The notes: generated by a model not told the origin, from the letters alone. Counted from the stretch's first letter, positions 42,692 through 50,682 are shown. The stretch is DNA of 64,000 nucleotides from Streptomyces sp. DI166 (GCF_900091315.1 NZ_FLSP01000006.1:91893-155892); one strand, 5' to 3'. Numbers and translations: made by a program.

Positions 42692-44881
42692 GTGACCGGT
42701 GCGGCGGGGGGACCGCGGGAGCGACGAGGGGAAAGCGTGGAACCTACACCGACCCCAGCGGAACACGAGAGACCGACGCAGGCCCCCCAGCCGCGCGGGC
42801 TGGACCCCGAGATGACGGCGGCGCTGCTCGACATCCTGGTCGGCGAGTCCTCGATCGGCCTCTACGTCCTGGACGCCGACCTGCGCAGGATCCCCGACGG
42901 CATGGACGGCGTACCGGCACCGGGCGAGGCCGGGGCGGGGGCCGATCCGTCGCTGGCGGCCGCTCTGGCGACGCCGGAGGTCCGCTCGCTCCTGCGGAGG
43001 GCGCTGAAGGAGGACCGGTCCGTGCACCAGGTGCGCTGCACGGTGCACCCGCCCCACGCCACGGCCCGCGAGGGGCGCGTGCTGTCCGTGTCGGCCCGTC
43101 CCCTGCACGACCGGGACCGCCGCCCTCTCGGAATCGCCGTCACCCTGACCGACACGACCGCCACAGAGCGCGCCCAGCGGAACCTGGAGCTGCTGGGCCG
43201 GGCGGACACCATGATCGGCAGCTCGCTGGACGTGTTCCGCACCGCACAGGAGCTCGCGGCGATCGCCGTGCCCGGGCTCGCGGACGGCGCCGCCGTCGAC
43301 GTCCTCGACGTCGTGTTCCACGGCAACGCGCCCCCTCCCGGGCCGCTCCTCGAACCGGCCACCGTGCGCCGCGCGGGCTTCGTCACCGTGGTCGACCTCA
43401 AGGGTCACGCCATCTACGAGGTCGGAAGCGTGCGCGTCATGCAACCGGGCAAACCGTACGCCCACGCCCTCGCCGATCTCACCCCCCGGGTGGTGAACGA
43501 CCTCAGCGAGGACGATGCCGCGGCGTGGCTGTCGCGCGATCCGGGCCGGGCCGCCCTCTTCCGCAGCGTCCACGTGCACTCGATGGTGCTGGTCCCCCTC
43601 GCCGCACGCGGCGTGGTGCTGGGACTCGCCGCGTTCTACCGTGCGGGCGACTCGGAACCGTTCGACGACATGGACGCCGATGTGGCGCAGAAGCTGGCTG
43701 CGCGCGCCGCTCTCTCCCTGGACAACGCGCGCCTCTATACGCGTGAGCGGACCCTTGCACGTATCGCCCAGCGGCAGCTGCTGCCGGGCCGCGTACCCAC
43801 GACGTGGGCCGTGGAGACCGCCCACGCGTATCTGCCCGTGGCGGCAGGCGGTTCCTGGTTCGACGTGATCCCGCTGCCCGGCGCCCGGGTGGCACTCGTG
43901 GCGGGTGACGTATGGCGCTCCGGCCTGCGGGCCGCCACCGCGATGGGGCAACTGCGCACCGCTGTCCACGCCTTCGCCGCGATGGACCTCGAACCGGTGG
44001 AACTCCTCGTCCGACTGCATGAGTTGACGGCCACCGCGGTCGTGGAGGAGGCCACGAGCGACCTCCTCGCGCAAGGGGACGGCCTCAACCACGATGCCGT
44101 GGACACGGACGACGCATCCCCGGCAAGCTGTCTGTACGTGGTGTACGACCCCGTGAACCGGGAGTGCCAAGCAGTGAGCGCCGCGCACCCGCCGCCCGTG
44201 GTGACGCCCTCCGACGGAGCGCCGTACACCCTGGACATGCCGGTCGGCCCCGCACTGGGTCGGGGCACGGCCGAGTACCGGTTGACCACTTTCCCGGTCC
44301 CCGCAGGCAGCGTGCTCGCCCTGTTCAACCAAGGACTGGTACGCGGGCGGGGCCGGGCCGAGGATGGGCTGGCGGCGCTCGTCCGTGCGCTGGCCGGGGC
44401 GCCACGCCGCCCGCTGAAGGCGCTGCGTGACCGGCTGATGACCTCGGTGCTGCCCGAGGGCGCCGAGGACGACGCCCTGCTGCTGCTCGCCCGCACCAGG
44501 GGACTGGGCCCGAACCACCTCGCCTACTGGGAGCTGCCCGACGACCCGCGCAGCGCCGGCAGGGCCAGACGGCTGGTCGCGGGCCGCCTCACCGAATGGG
44601 GGGAGGACGCCCTCATTCCCTCCGCCGAACTCCTCGTCAGCGAGGTGGTCACGAACTCCGTCCGTTACGCCGAGGGCACCATCGGCCTGCGGTTGATCCG
44701 CGCCGACAGCACCATCTGCGAGGTCACGGACTCCGTCAGTGCCGCCCCCCATCTCCGACTCGCGGACGACACCGACGAGGGAGGCCGCGGCCTGTACCTC
44801 GTGAGCCGCTTTGCCAGCCGCTGGGGCACGCGCTACTCCGCGAGGGGCAAGACGGTCTGGTTCGAACTGCCCCACGACTGA
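42692..44881 (+). CDS. SpoIIE-family protein: PAS, GAF, degenerate PP2C and RsbW-like ATPase domains
   Basis: A 729-residue signalling protein from GTG 42692 (AGGAGGG upstream; GTG 42737 is an alternative). A shortened PAS domain covers about residues 35-150 and a GAF domain about 165-350, followed by a SpoIIE/PP2C domain to about 590 and an anti-sigma-type ATPase at the end (S-E-V-V-T-N-S-V-R-Y-A near 650, G-G-R-G-L-Y-L-V near 700). Metal-binding G-G-D-W-Y-D is G-G-S-W-F-D and G-D-V-x-G-H-G is G-D-V-W-R-S-G, so phosphatase activity is doubtful, although the terminal E-D-D-A-L-L-L-L is kept. Normal homologues reactivate anti-sigma antagonists. Confidence 0.85.
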   Translation: MTGAAGGPRERRGESVEPTPTPAEHERPTQAPQPRGLDPEMTAALLDILVGESSIGLYVLDADLRRIPDGMDGVPAPGEAGAGADPSLAAALATPEVRSLLRRALKEDRSVHQVRCTVHPPHATAREGRVLSVSARPLHDRDRRPLGIAVTLTDTTATERAQRNLELLGRADTMIGSSLDVFRTAQELAAIAVPGLADGAAVDVLDVVFHGNAPPPGPLLEPATVRRAGFVTVVDLKGHAIYEVGSVRVMQPGKPYAHALADLTPRVVNDLSEDDAAAWLSRDPGRAALFRSVHVHSMVLVPLAARGVVLGLAAFYRAGDSEPFDDMDADVAQKLAARAALSLDNARLYTRERTLARIAQRQLLPGRVPTTWAVETAHAYLPVAAGGSWFDVIPLPGARVALVAGDVWRSGLRAATAMGQLRTAVHAFAAMDLEPVELLVRLHELTATAVVEEATSDLLAQGDGLNHDAVDTDDASPASCLYVVYDPVNRECQAVSAAHPPPVVTPSDGAPYTLDMPVGPALGRGTAEYRLTTFPVPAGSVLALFNQGLVRGRGRAEDGLAALVRALAGAPRRPLKALRDRLMTSVLPEGAEDDALLLLARTRGLGPNHLAYWELPDDPRSAGRARRLVAGRLTEWGEDALIPSAELLVSEVVTNSVRYAEGTIGLRLIRADSTICEVTDSVSAAPHLRLADDTDEGGRGLYLVSRFASRWGTRYSARGKTVWFELPHD

Positions 44882-44919
44882 CGCCTTGGCGGGATGGTCC
44901 CGGCCGTTCCGGCAAGGCG
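44882..44919. terminator. Terminator hairpin after the SpoIIE-family gene
   Basis: CGCCTTGGCGG at 44882-44892 pairs with CCGGCAAGGCG at 44909-44919, ten of eleven positions, around a 16-base loop that begins directly after the stop codon. Confidence 0.6.
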
Positions 44920-44961
44920 AAGCCCAGCACCGCCACACGAGGCGATTCGGACGCCGCTGCT

Positions 44962-44988
44962 GGTGGCGGTGGCGGTGGCGGTGGCGGT
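44962..44988. repeat. GGTGGC microsatellite
   Basis: Four and a half copies of GGTGGC lie at the 3' edge of the LysR remnant, just past the SpoIIE terminator. It is a likely slippage product with no coding role. Confidence 0.8.
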
Positions 44989-45318
44989 CAGTCGGTCGGT
45001 GCGGCGGTGGTGGCGCTGATGATGTGTTGGGTCAGATGGGCGAAGTGGCGCGCGGTGGGCTGGGGTTGCGGCGATTGGGCGATGGCGACGGTGCACCAAG
45101 GGGCGTCGGTGATGACGGGGAAGGCGAGGCCGGGGCGGGTGTAGTAGCGGGCTGCGGTGGTGATGGAGATGCCGCGGCCGGAGGCGACGGCCTGGAGTTC
45201 GGCCTCGAAGGTGGCGGCTTCGTGGACGACAGGCGGGGGCTGTCCGTCGCGGTGGTCGCACCGGAGCCAGTAGTCCAGGAGGCCCCGCGGCCCTGTCGGC
45301 AGCACGACCCACAAGACC
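44988..45318 (-). pseudogene. LysR-family regulator, C-terminal half only
   Basis: The minus-strand frame ending at 44988 reads G-L-L-D-Y-W-L-R-C-D, then A-A-T-F-E-A-E-L-Q-A-V-A-S-G-R-G-I-S and P-W-C-T-V-A-I-A, which is the second lobe of a LysR substrate-binding domain. The DNA-binding domain and first lobe (about 190 residues) are absent. Upstream the frame becomes antisense to the ATPase gene at 45374. This is a remnant truncated where the ATPase gene was joined. Confidence 0.65.
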
Positions 45319-45373
45319 CCGCCCCGGCGGTTTCGCCCTCCCCGCCACCTCACCCCTTCAGCAGGTCCCCGCC

Positions 45374-45877
45374 ATGAACACCCCCACAGCCCCCCTCCCG
45401 CCGACCCGGCGCGCACCCGACGGCACCGCAGGCCACGCCCTGCCCCTGCCGGCCATAGACCGCCACGCCCTGCTGGCCCTGCCCGCCCAAGCCCGCCAAG
45501 TACCTGAAGTACGTCACTTCATCACCGCCCACACCCTGCACTGGGGCCTGCCCAAGGAAGACCAGGAACGCGCCGAACTCATCGGCAGCGAACTCGCCGC
45601 CAACGCCGCCCGCCACGGCAGAAGCGACATGAGTGTGCACCTGACGATGACCGCGAGCACCCTGCACATCGAAGTCACCAACACCGGACCACCACCCCTG
45701 CCGTACGGCCTGCCACCCCCGTCTCCCGGCGAATCGGGCCGCGGCCTGCACCTCGTCGCACTCACCGCCGACGAATTCCACATCCCACCCAGGAAAGAGG
45801 GCTGGCGCACCCACGCCGCGGTGAACACCCACCCCATCCCGCATACCCGCCCAGCCTCACCGCAACAAGCAGCCTGA
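45374..45877 (+). CDS. RsbW-like ATP-binding protein (anti-sigma-factor type)
   Basis: A 167-residue GHKL ATPase from ATG 45374. After a 30-residue proline-rich start the fold begins (A-R-Q-V-P-E-V-R-H-F), with the N box G-S-E-L-A-A-N-A-A-R-H-G near 75, the D/G1 region V-T-N-T-G-P-P near 105 and G2 E-S-G-R-G-L-H-L-V near 122. Streptomycetes encode dozens of these, acting as serine kinases on anti-sigma antagonists or in small signalling modules. No sigma factor or antagonist lies beside it. The upstream neighbour with a similar domain ends 0.5 kb away. Confidence 0.82.
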   Translation: MNTPTAPLPPTRRAPDGTAGHALPLPAIDRHALLALPAQARQVPEVRHFITAHTLHWGLPKEDQERAELIGSELAANAARHGRSDMSVHLTMTASTLHIEVTNTGPPPLPYGLPPPSPGESGRGLHLVALTADEFHIPPRKEGWRTHAAVNTHPIPHTRPASPQQAA

Positions 45878-45879
45878 CC

Positions 45880-45962
45880 GGCCGCTGCCTCCCCTGCCCC
45901 AGCGGCCGACCCAGGGTCTCTTGGCTCTCGCGATCACCGGAACAGCGAGAGCCGAAAGACCC
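45880..45962. terminator. Double hairpin terminator between convergent genes
   Basis: GGCCGCTG (45880-45887) pairs with CAGCGGCC (45900-45907). A longer stem, GGGTCT...GGCTCTCGC (45914-45931), pairs with GCGAGAGCC...AGACCC (45945-45962) with only two weak positions. It insulates the ATPase gene from the small gene ending at 45966. Confidence 0.75.
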
Positions 45963-45965
45963 CCT

Positions 45966-46181
45966 TCAATGCTCGTCTGCCGTCGAGGGAAGTGAGCCGA
46001 TGATGGTGACGATGAACTGCTCGAACTCGTCGGCTGCCATGTTTCCGTGCAGGCGGAGATCGGTGCGGATCACCCCGTACTTCCTCATGGTGTCCTCGAT
46101 GGTGGTCCGGCTCGTGGCCTTGTCGAGTTCGGACAGGAGTACCCGGTCGCGGTAGCCGGCTTGTTCGGGTTCGGGCTCCAC
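45966..46181 (-). CDS. 71-residue protein sharing a domain with the cassette's XRE regulator
   Basis: A small acidic protein from GTG 46181, with AGGAGC four bases upstream. Residues 31-64 contain K-Y-G-V-I-R-T-D-L-R-L-H-G followed by an amphipathic helix. This is strikingly like residues 161-194 of the XRE regulator encoded 3.5 kb upstream in the same direction (R-Y-G-V-K-G-A-D-L-R-A-H-G); about ten of 34 positions are identical. No signal peptide or metal site is visible. As the last gene of the cassette, 68 bp after the monooxygenase, it may bind the regulator or compete with its C-terminus. That role is inference. Confidence 0.7.
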   Translation of the reverse strand: MEPEPEQAGYRDRVLLSELDKATSRTTIEDTMRKYGVIRTDLRLHGNMAADEFEQFIVTIIGSLPSTADEH

Positions 46182-46249
46182 AGATGCTCCTGAGGGGCGA
46201 GAGCGCTGGATGGGGTGGGGTTTCGGGTGCTGCGTCGCCGGCCGGCCCG

Positions 46250-47644
46250 TCAGGAGGTGGCGGCCTTGCGATCCGCCTCGCTCAACGGCGGTGCTTGCAG
46301 GTGCGGCTTCTTCGGGCCGAAGAGCATCGGGATGAGCATGTCGGCGGAGAAGAGCCGGGTCGCGGGCTTCTCCAGGCTCATGACGTCCAACAGGGCCCCG
46401 AGTGCGCGGGGGTTGGCGGCACCGGTCTCGACGGCGTGGTCGACGAACCGGGCCAGGAACCGCTCCACGGCGTTGGGTGGGGTATCCGTGGCTCCGGGGT
46501 AGAAGGCGTCCTGTCCGACTGCCAGGTCCCAGGCGGCGGCGACGGGCCGTGCAGCGGCTCTCTGCATGCGCCGGGCGGTGCCGGGGGCGGCCAGTGGGGT
46601 GGTGCGCGCGATGTCGCGGACGGCGAGGGCGCCCTGGGCGGCGACGGTGAGGCCGTGGCCGTACACGGGGTTGAAGCAGGCGATGGCGTCGCCGAGCACG
46701 ACGAATCCGTCGGGCCAGTGCTTGGCCTTCTCGTAGTAGCGGCGATGGTTGGCGGTGGAGCGGGTGGTGGCGACGTCGCTCAAGGGCTCGGCTTCCTTGA
46801 GGAGTTCACCGATGACGGGGTCGCCGAGGCCGAGGGCGAAGTCGGTGAAGGCGTCGGGGTCACTCGTGGGCTCACCGCCGCGGGTGCCGGAGAGGGTGAC
46901 GATCCACTGACCGTCCTCGATGGGCACGATGATGCCGCCCTGGCCGGGGGCCTTGGCCGGGTTGGCCTGGACATTGACGAGCGGGAAGTCGTGGTCCGCG
47001 GCGCTGTGGGGGGCCCGGAAGAGGCGGGTCGCGTAGGCGACGCCGGCATCGACCCGGCGTTCGGCGACCTTCGGCAGTGCCAGTGTGCTCAGCCACTGCG
47101 GGGTGTGCGAGCCGCGGCCGGATGCGTCGATGACCAGGTCGGCCTCCAGCGTGGATATGTCACCCTCGCTGTCCACGCGGACCCCGGTGACGCGGTGGGC
47201 GTCACCCGCCAGCCCCAGTGCGGTGGTGTTCTGGCGCACCGAGACGTGCGGGTGGGCGAGAACTAATGCGCGCAGGACCGCGTCCAGCAGGTTGCGCGAG
47301 CAGACGAGGTTACGGTGGTGGGTGGCCAGGAAGCGGCGGAACCACACCTCGTTGGGGGCCCGCGAGACCATGTCGCCCATGATGTGAACGAGGCGCCCGC
47401 CACGGGCGACGACCTCGTCGACGGCGCCGGGCAGCAGCTCGTTGAAGGCCTTCACACCACCGCTCCACACCAGGTGCGCGTGCCGGGCCTGGGGTACGCC
47501 GCGGCGCGGCAGGGGCCCGTCGGGGAGAGGGTCGCGTTCGACGAGGGTGACGTCTGCGATATCGGCCAGGGCCGCGGCGGCGAACAGGCCGGCCGCGCTG
47601 GCTCCCACGACGACGGCGGTGGGGCGGCGTGCTGGCTCAGACAT
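46250..47644 (-). CDS. FAD-dependent monooxygenase/halogenase-like protein
   Basis: A 464-residue flavoprotein from ATG 47644. The dinucleotide site is V-V-V-G-A-S-A-A-G-L-F-A near residue 11, followed by E-R-D-P-L-P near 36. D-A-S-G-R-G-S near 172 and G-D-A-I-A-C-F-N-P-V-Y-G-H-G near 317 are the conserved FAD-contact motifs of the group A/tryptophan-halogenase-like superfamily. Halogenase-specific W-x-W-x-I-P is not evident. The start overlaps the MAB_1171c gene by eight bases, so the two are translationally coupled. It probably hydroxylates or epoxidises a small molecule tied to this cassette. Confidence 0.83.
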   Translation of the reverse strand: MSEPARRPTAVVVGASAAGLFAAAALADIADVTLVERDPLPDGPLPRRGVPQARHAHLVWSGGVKAFNELLPGAVDEVVARGGRLVHIMGDMVSRAPNEVWFRRFLATHHRNLVCSRNLLDAVLRALVLAHPHVSVRQNTTALGLAGDAHRVTGVRVDSEGDISTLEADLVIDASGRGSHTPQWLSTLALPKVAERRVDAGVAYATRLFRAPHSAADHDFPLVNVQANPAKAPGQGGIIVPIEDGQWIVTLSGTRGGEPTSDPDAFTDFALGLGDPVIGELLKEAEPLSDVATTRSTANHRRYYEKAKHWPDGFVVLGDAIACFNPVYGHGLTVAAQGALAVRDIARTTPLAAPGTARRMQRAAARPVAAAWDLAVGQDAFYPGATDTPPNAVERFLARFVDHAVETGAANPRALGALLDVMSLEKPATRLFSADMLIPMLFGPKKPHLQAPPLSEADRKAATS

Positions 47645-48845
47645 GGGTGTTGTCGCTTTCTCTCATGGCCACTCGTTGCCGGATCGTCTGGACGATGCGG
47701 GGTCGTTGGAAGGCGCGGGCTATGACTTCGAGGTCGTCGAGGTCGGTGTGCGTCCGGACTGCTGCCGTGTCGGCGTCGCCGTGCCGGGAGTTGCCCGACG
47801 ATGATGCGGTACGGGCGTCGAGGGCCGCGCGGATGGTGACGGCCCCCGCGATCCCCCGGGCGTGTTCCTCGCTGTGGCCGGCGGCCCGTGCCTCTTCGAA
47901 GGCCCGGTCGTGCAGCAGCGGTTCGAGGAAGGGGGCGAGCCGCAGCAGCGCGTCGTGGATGCGCTGCTGGCGTTGCAACAGGCGCAGATCGAGCGGGGCG
48001 AAACGGCCGACGCGGGCCGGGGCAGCGGGCGGGGCGACAGTCCGCAGAGCCCGCGCAAGCGGTCGCAGCCGCCGGTAAGTGCGCTGGTCTCGTAGCCACT
48101 TGTGCAGGAACGGCCCGCCCTGCGGGAGGATGAATCCGAGCCCTACGAGGCTGGCGTCGAGGATCGCGAAGGGCGGCGCGACCTTCGTGGACAGCCAGTC
48201 GAGATTCCCGCCGGTCCAGCGCGCGCCGATGGCGATGAACTTGGCGACGTCGAAAACCAGCCCGAAGGCGTATCCGGCCTGCAGGAAGACCAGTCCCGCT
48301 CTGAGCCAGCCGCCGCTGACCTTCGGGATCCATCGCCAGATCATGTACGCGGCCACGAGCGCGGAGACCATGTGGGCGCCCAGGTAGAGCAGGATGTGCT
48401 CGCGCATCCACGGCTCATTGGCGTAGTAGGTGTCCAGGTCGTAGATGCGCTCGGTCGGTGCGTCCGCGAGGAGGAAGGTGATCCACAGCGCGCCGATGAT
48501 GCCGAGGTAGATCATCCAGATACGGCGGATCCGTTCGCTGCGGCGCGGGGACGGCTCGTCCCGCCAGGTGATGACCATGGTCAGGCAGGAGGCGCAGAAC
48601 GCGGTGAGGAGTGAGTACACCCAGGGTGCGGCGATGTTCGGCACCCCGGTCGTCGTGTTGATCCGGTGGATGCTGGCCGGGGGCACGGACAAGAACACCG
48701 TGGAGGCCAGCAGAAGTAACAGGGTGGTCGCCCGGACGTCCGGATCCTTCCAGGCACGCACGAAGGTGGGTGTCTTGAGGCTGAGTGCCAGGATCAGGAG
48801 CACGATCGGCAGGGTGTACGGGATGTGGAAGCCGGTCAGGCTCAT
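47637..48845 (-). CDS. MAB_1171c-family putative membrane transporter
   Basis: A 402-residue membrane protein; ATG 48845 has GGAGGAG upstream. Seven helices span residues 8-30, 38-58, 72-93, 105-127, 155-172, 182-205 and 215-240. A long cytoplasmic tail (250-402) follows, with paired Arg-rich segments and helices (R-L-R-P-L-A-R-A-L near 265). This layout is that of the actinobacterial MAB_1171c family, whose substrate is not known. These genes are often found next to XRE and ImmA-type genes, as here, and could be receptors rather than transporters. Confidence 0.75.
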   Translation of the reverse strand: MSLTGFHIPYTLPIVLLILALSLKTPTFVRAWKDPDVRATTLLLLLASTVFLSVPPASIHRINTTTGVPNIAAPWVYSLLTAFCASCLTMVITWRDEPSPRRSERIRRIWMIYLGIIGALWITFLLADAPTERIYDLDTYYANEPWMREHILLYLGAHMVSALVAAYMIWRWIPKVSGGWLRAGLVFLQAGYAFGLVFDVAKFIAIGARWTGGNLDWLSTKVAPPFAILDASLVGLGFILPQGGPFLHKWLRDQRTYRRLRPLARALRTVAPPAAPARVGRFAPLDLRLLQRQQRIHDALLRLAPFLEPLLHDRAFEEARAAGHSEEHARGIAGAVTIRAALDARTASSSGNSRHGDADTAAVRTHTDLDDLEVIARAFQRPRIVQTIRQRVAMRESDNTHV

Positions 48846-49000
48846 CGCCGTAGCTCCTCCGTCTCAGCGCTGCGAGGCATATGCGTGAATGCTTTCTGTG
48901 GTGGTCACCCGGTGACGGACGATGGGCGCGTGGGTATGGCGAGTACGGGGAAGGACACGGCACGACGGCGCACGGCCGGACAACGCGGCGGCGGTGTGTC
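48846..49000. promoter_or_regulatory. Gap between the ImmA-like and MAB_1171c genes
   Basis: A 155-bp spacer in the minus-strand cassette. It holds a perfect short palindrome GTCACC-C-GGTGAC at 48904-48916. A second promoter for the membrane and monooxygenase genes is possible here; no clear -35/-10 is visible. Confidence 0.35.
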
Positions 49001-49609
49001 TCACAGGATGCGGCGGCCGCGGTTGAGCAGGGACAGGTTGATCCGTCCCTCGACGGTCGCCGGGCTGACGGGGCCTTCCGCGTAGCGGCCCTTCATCCAC
49101 GGACGCACTTCGCGGCCGAAGAGCAGTCCGAAAGTCTCGGCGTCCACCTCGTGTTCGCTGGCGGATTCCGACCTGGCGGCCACCGTGAGAACGGCGGAGC
49201 GGGGCACTTCCTGCTCGCCGAGGATCTGCCCCACGGCCCGGCGTACGGCATCGGGTGTCGGGGCGGCGCCGAGAGCGCGGGCCGCCGCCTGCAGCCCGGG
49301 GATGTGGTGTCCCCGGTCGTTCTCCTCCTCGTGCCACAACTCGTGGCCCAGGATGACCAGTTGGGCCTCGGGTGCGGTACGTGCCCCCACGACGATGATG
49401 GAACGCTCACCCAGGTCCAGGCGTACACCCGACACCGCGATGTCCGGAGGGAACGCACGGAACTCCAGCCTGATGTCGCGGCCCTTCCGGACGCTCATGG
49501 CCCGGCAGAACTCCGTCATGACCTCCCTCGGTTCGGCGGGCCGGCGCAGCGATTTCGCGGCCTTGTCACCGAGGTCGGCCAGGAGTAACTTCATCGCCTT
49601 GGTGCTCAT
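49001..49609 (-). CDS. ImmA/IrrE-type metallopeptidase
   Basis: A 202-residue zinc protease-like protein. The H-E-x-x-H motif is H-E-L-W-H-E near residue 88, after the strand V-I-L-G. Residues 180-202 are a basic tail. ImmA/IrrE enzymes cleave the XRE-type repressor encoded with them when a signal appears, and this gene overlaps the XRE gene by four bases (ATGA). It is often labelled a toxin component, but regulated cleavage of the repressor is the better-supported role in relatives such as ICEBs1 ImmA. Confidence 0.83.
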   Translation of the reverse strand: MSTKAMKLLLADLGDKAAKSLRRPAEPREVMTEFCRAMSVRKGRDIRLEFRAFPPDIAVSGVRLDLGERSIIVVGARTAPEAQLVILGHELWHEEENDRGHHIPGLQAAARALGAAPTPDAVRRAVGQILGEQEVPRSAVLTVAARSESASEHEVDAETFGLLFGREVRPWMKGRYAEGPVSPATVEGRINLSLLNRGRRIL

Positions 49610-50217
49610 TGCTGGGGGTCCCCCTCCTCGGGCGCCACCGACCGCAGGACTCCTTCCAGGATCCGCTCCAACTGGACGCGGGAGACGGAGCCGTGCGCCC
49701 GCAGGTCGGCGCCTTTGACTCCGTACCGGTCCAACAGGGCTGCCACAGGGTCCTGTTGGGGTTGCTCAAGCTGCCGCAGGGTGGGCAGCAGTACGCGGTT
49801 GAGCGCCTCATCGGCGGGCGCCGTGAAGAACGACTCGCCGCCATCGACATGAAAGAACTGCACCAGCCGGTGCAGGTGTGTGACGTTGGGAATCTTCCGT
49901 CCGTCACAGACGGCACGCGCCCAGACCTCGGAGATCTCCAGATGCGCGGAGACAGCGGCGGCGAGATCGGACATGCGTCCCCCGTTGCGGGCGAGGTAGG
50001 CGTCGCTGAGCGCCTTGATGCGGGCGCAGACTCGCTCATTGACCGTCTCCACCGGCGGCGTACCGCCCTTGAGCAGGCGCCGGACGGTGCTCTCGGGCAG
50101 CGCTGTCCTGGCCCCCAGTTCTCGCGGGTCGAGGATTTCCGATCGGTTCAAGCCCTGCTCACGGATGATCTCGTCCAGGCGCTGAAGCGTTTCGTGCAGT
50201 GGGGTGTGTGGCTCCAA
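49606..50217 (-). CDS. XRE-family regulator with a C-terminal YGV-DLR-HG domain
   Basis: A 203-residue regulator. TTG 50217 has AGGGAG seven bases upstream; another TTG lies at 50280. Two helix-turn-helix-like parts are visible: N-R-S-E-I-L...S-T-V-R-R-L-L-K-G-G near residues 25-52, and M-S-D-L-A-A-A-V-S-A-H-L...V-C-D-G-R-K-I-P-N near 80-110. The C-terminal 43 residues hold L-L-D-R-Y-G-V, then D-L-R-A-H-G, a unit repeated in the 71-residue protein of this cassette. It is the presumed substrate of the ImmA-like protease and the presumed binder of the AACGATCGTT boxes beyond its start. Confidence 0.82.
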   Translation of the reverse strand: MEPHTPLHETLQRLDEIIREQGLNRSEILDPRELGARTALPESTVRRLLKGGTPPVETVNERVCARIKALSDAYLARNGGRMSDLAAAVSAHLEISEVWARAVCDGRKIPNVTHLHRLVQFFHVDGGESFFTAPADEALNRVLLPTLRQLEQPQQDPVAALLDRYGVKGADLRAHGSVSRVQLERILEGVLRSVAPEEGDPQQ

Positions 50218-50295
50218 CGACGTACTCCCTGGAAACCCGGTGGGCGGCGCGCTTTCGGCTGACGGGCAGCCTACGCGCAACCTCCCCGGAGTTTC

Positions 50296-50442
50296 AACGA
50301 TCGTTTACTGGCCGGAATCGATCGTTTATTTCCGGCCGTTCCTTGCGGGAGGGGGCACGTCCAGCAACCTTCTCCCGGCGGACTGTGCAGGCTAAACCGC
50401 CATGGTCTCCAAACGATCGTTTGCCAGCCGAAAACTATCGTT
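50296..50442. promoter_or_regulatory. Four AACGATCGTT-like boxes in two 21-bp-spaced pairs
   Basis: Box 1 is AACGATCGTTT (50296-50306) and box 2 is ATCGATCGTTT (50317-50327), with centres 21 bp apart. Box 3 is the perfect 12-bp palindrome AAACGATCGTTT (50411-50422) and box 4 is AACTATCGTT (50433-50442), again 21 bp apart. The pairs lie about 116 bp from each other between the divergent XRE and ATP-grasp transcripts; box 4 touches a TTGACA. Two-turn spacing implies cooperative dimers on one DNA face, with possible looping between the pairs. Confidence 0.8.
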
Positions 50443-50470
50443 GACAGCAGGGCTTCGCGCAGACCAATAT
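50441..50470 (+). promoter_or_regulatory. Sigma-A-type promoter for the ATP-grasp transcript
   Basis: A consensus TTGACA at 50441-50446 is followed after 18 bases by CAATAT at 50465-50470. Box 4 of the operator array overlaps the -35, so binding there would block the promoter. The leader to the 39-codon ORF would be about 85 bases. Confidence 0.6.
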
Positions 50471-50562
50471 CCCCGACAGCGGAGGTGATCCGTTCGACTG
50501 CGCGGCGTCATCACTTCCCAGGACGACACCCCTGCCCGAGTGCGCCCAGAGGAGAGGCACGC

Positions 50563-50682
50563 ATGAACTCGCAGGCCCGGCTGAGGCCGCCGGCGGGACG
50601 ATCCCGGTCGTTGGTCCTCCGCCCGGCCGCTCACCGCTTACGGAGATGTGCATGCCCCAGCCCATTGTGCTCCTTGGATTAG
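50563..50682 (+). CDS. 39-residue peptide ORF preceding the ATP-grasp gene
   Basis: ATG 50563 has an exceptionally strong AGAGGAGAGG site six bases upstream, in the predicted leader of the ATP-grasp transcript. The product begins M-N-S-Q-A-R-L-R-P-P, is Arg-rich, and ends R-R-C-A-C-P-S-P-L-C-S-L-D with three Cys. It runs 31 bases into the ATP-grasp gene. It could be a translational coupling leader or a precursor peptide for the ligase; the strong ribosome site is direct evidence of translation potential only. Confidence 0.45.
   Translation: MNSQARLRPPAGRSRSLVLRPAAHRLRRCACPSPLCSLD

Noticed and set aside
42560..44938. Minus-strand open frame of 792 codons
   Set aside because: Mirror of the SpoIIE-family gene in the opposite strand; no recognisable domain.
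44962..44988. GGTGGC repeat as a CRISPR-like or regulatory array
   Set aside because: Pure hexanucleotide microsatellite with no spacers; explained by slippage.
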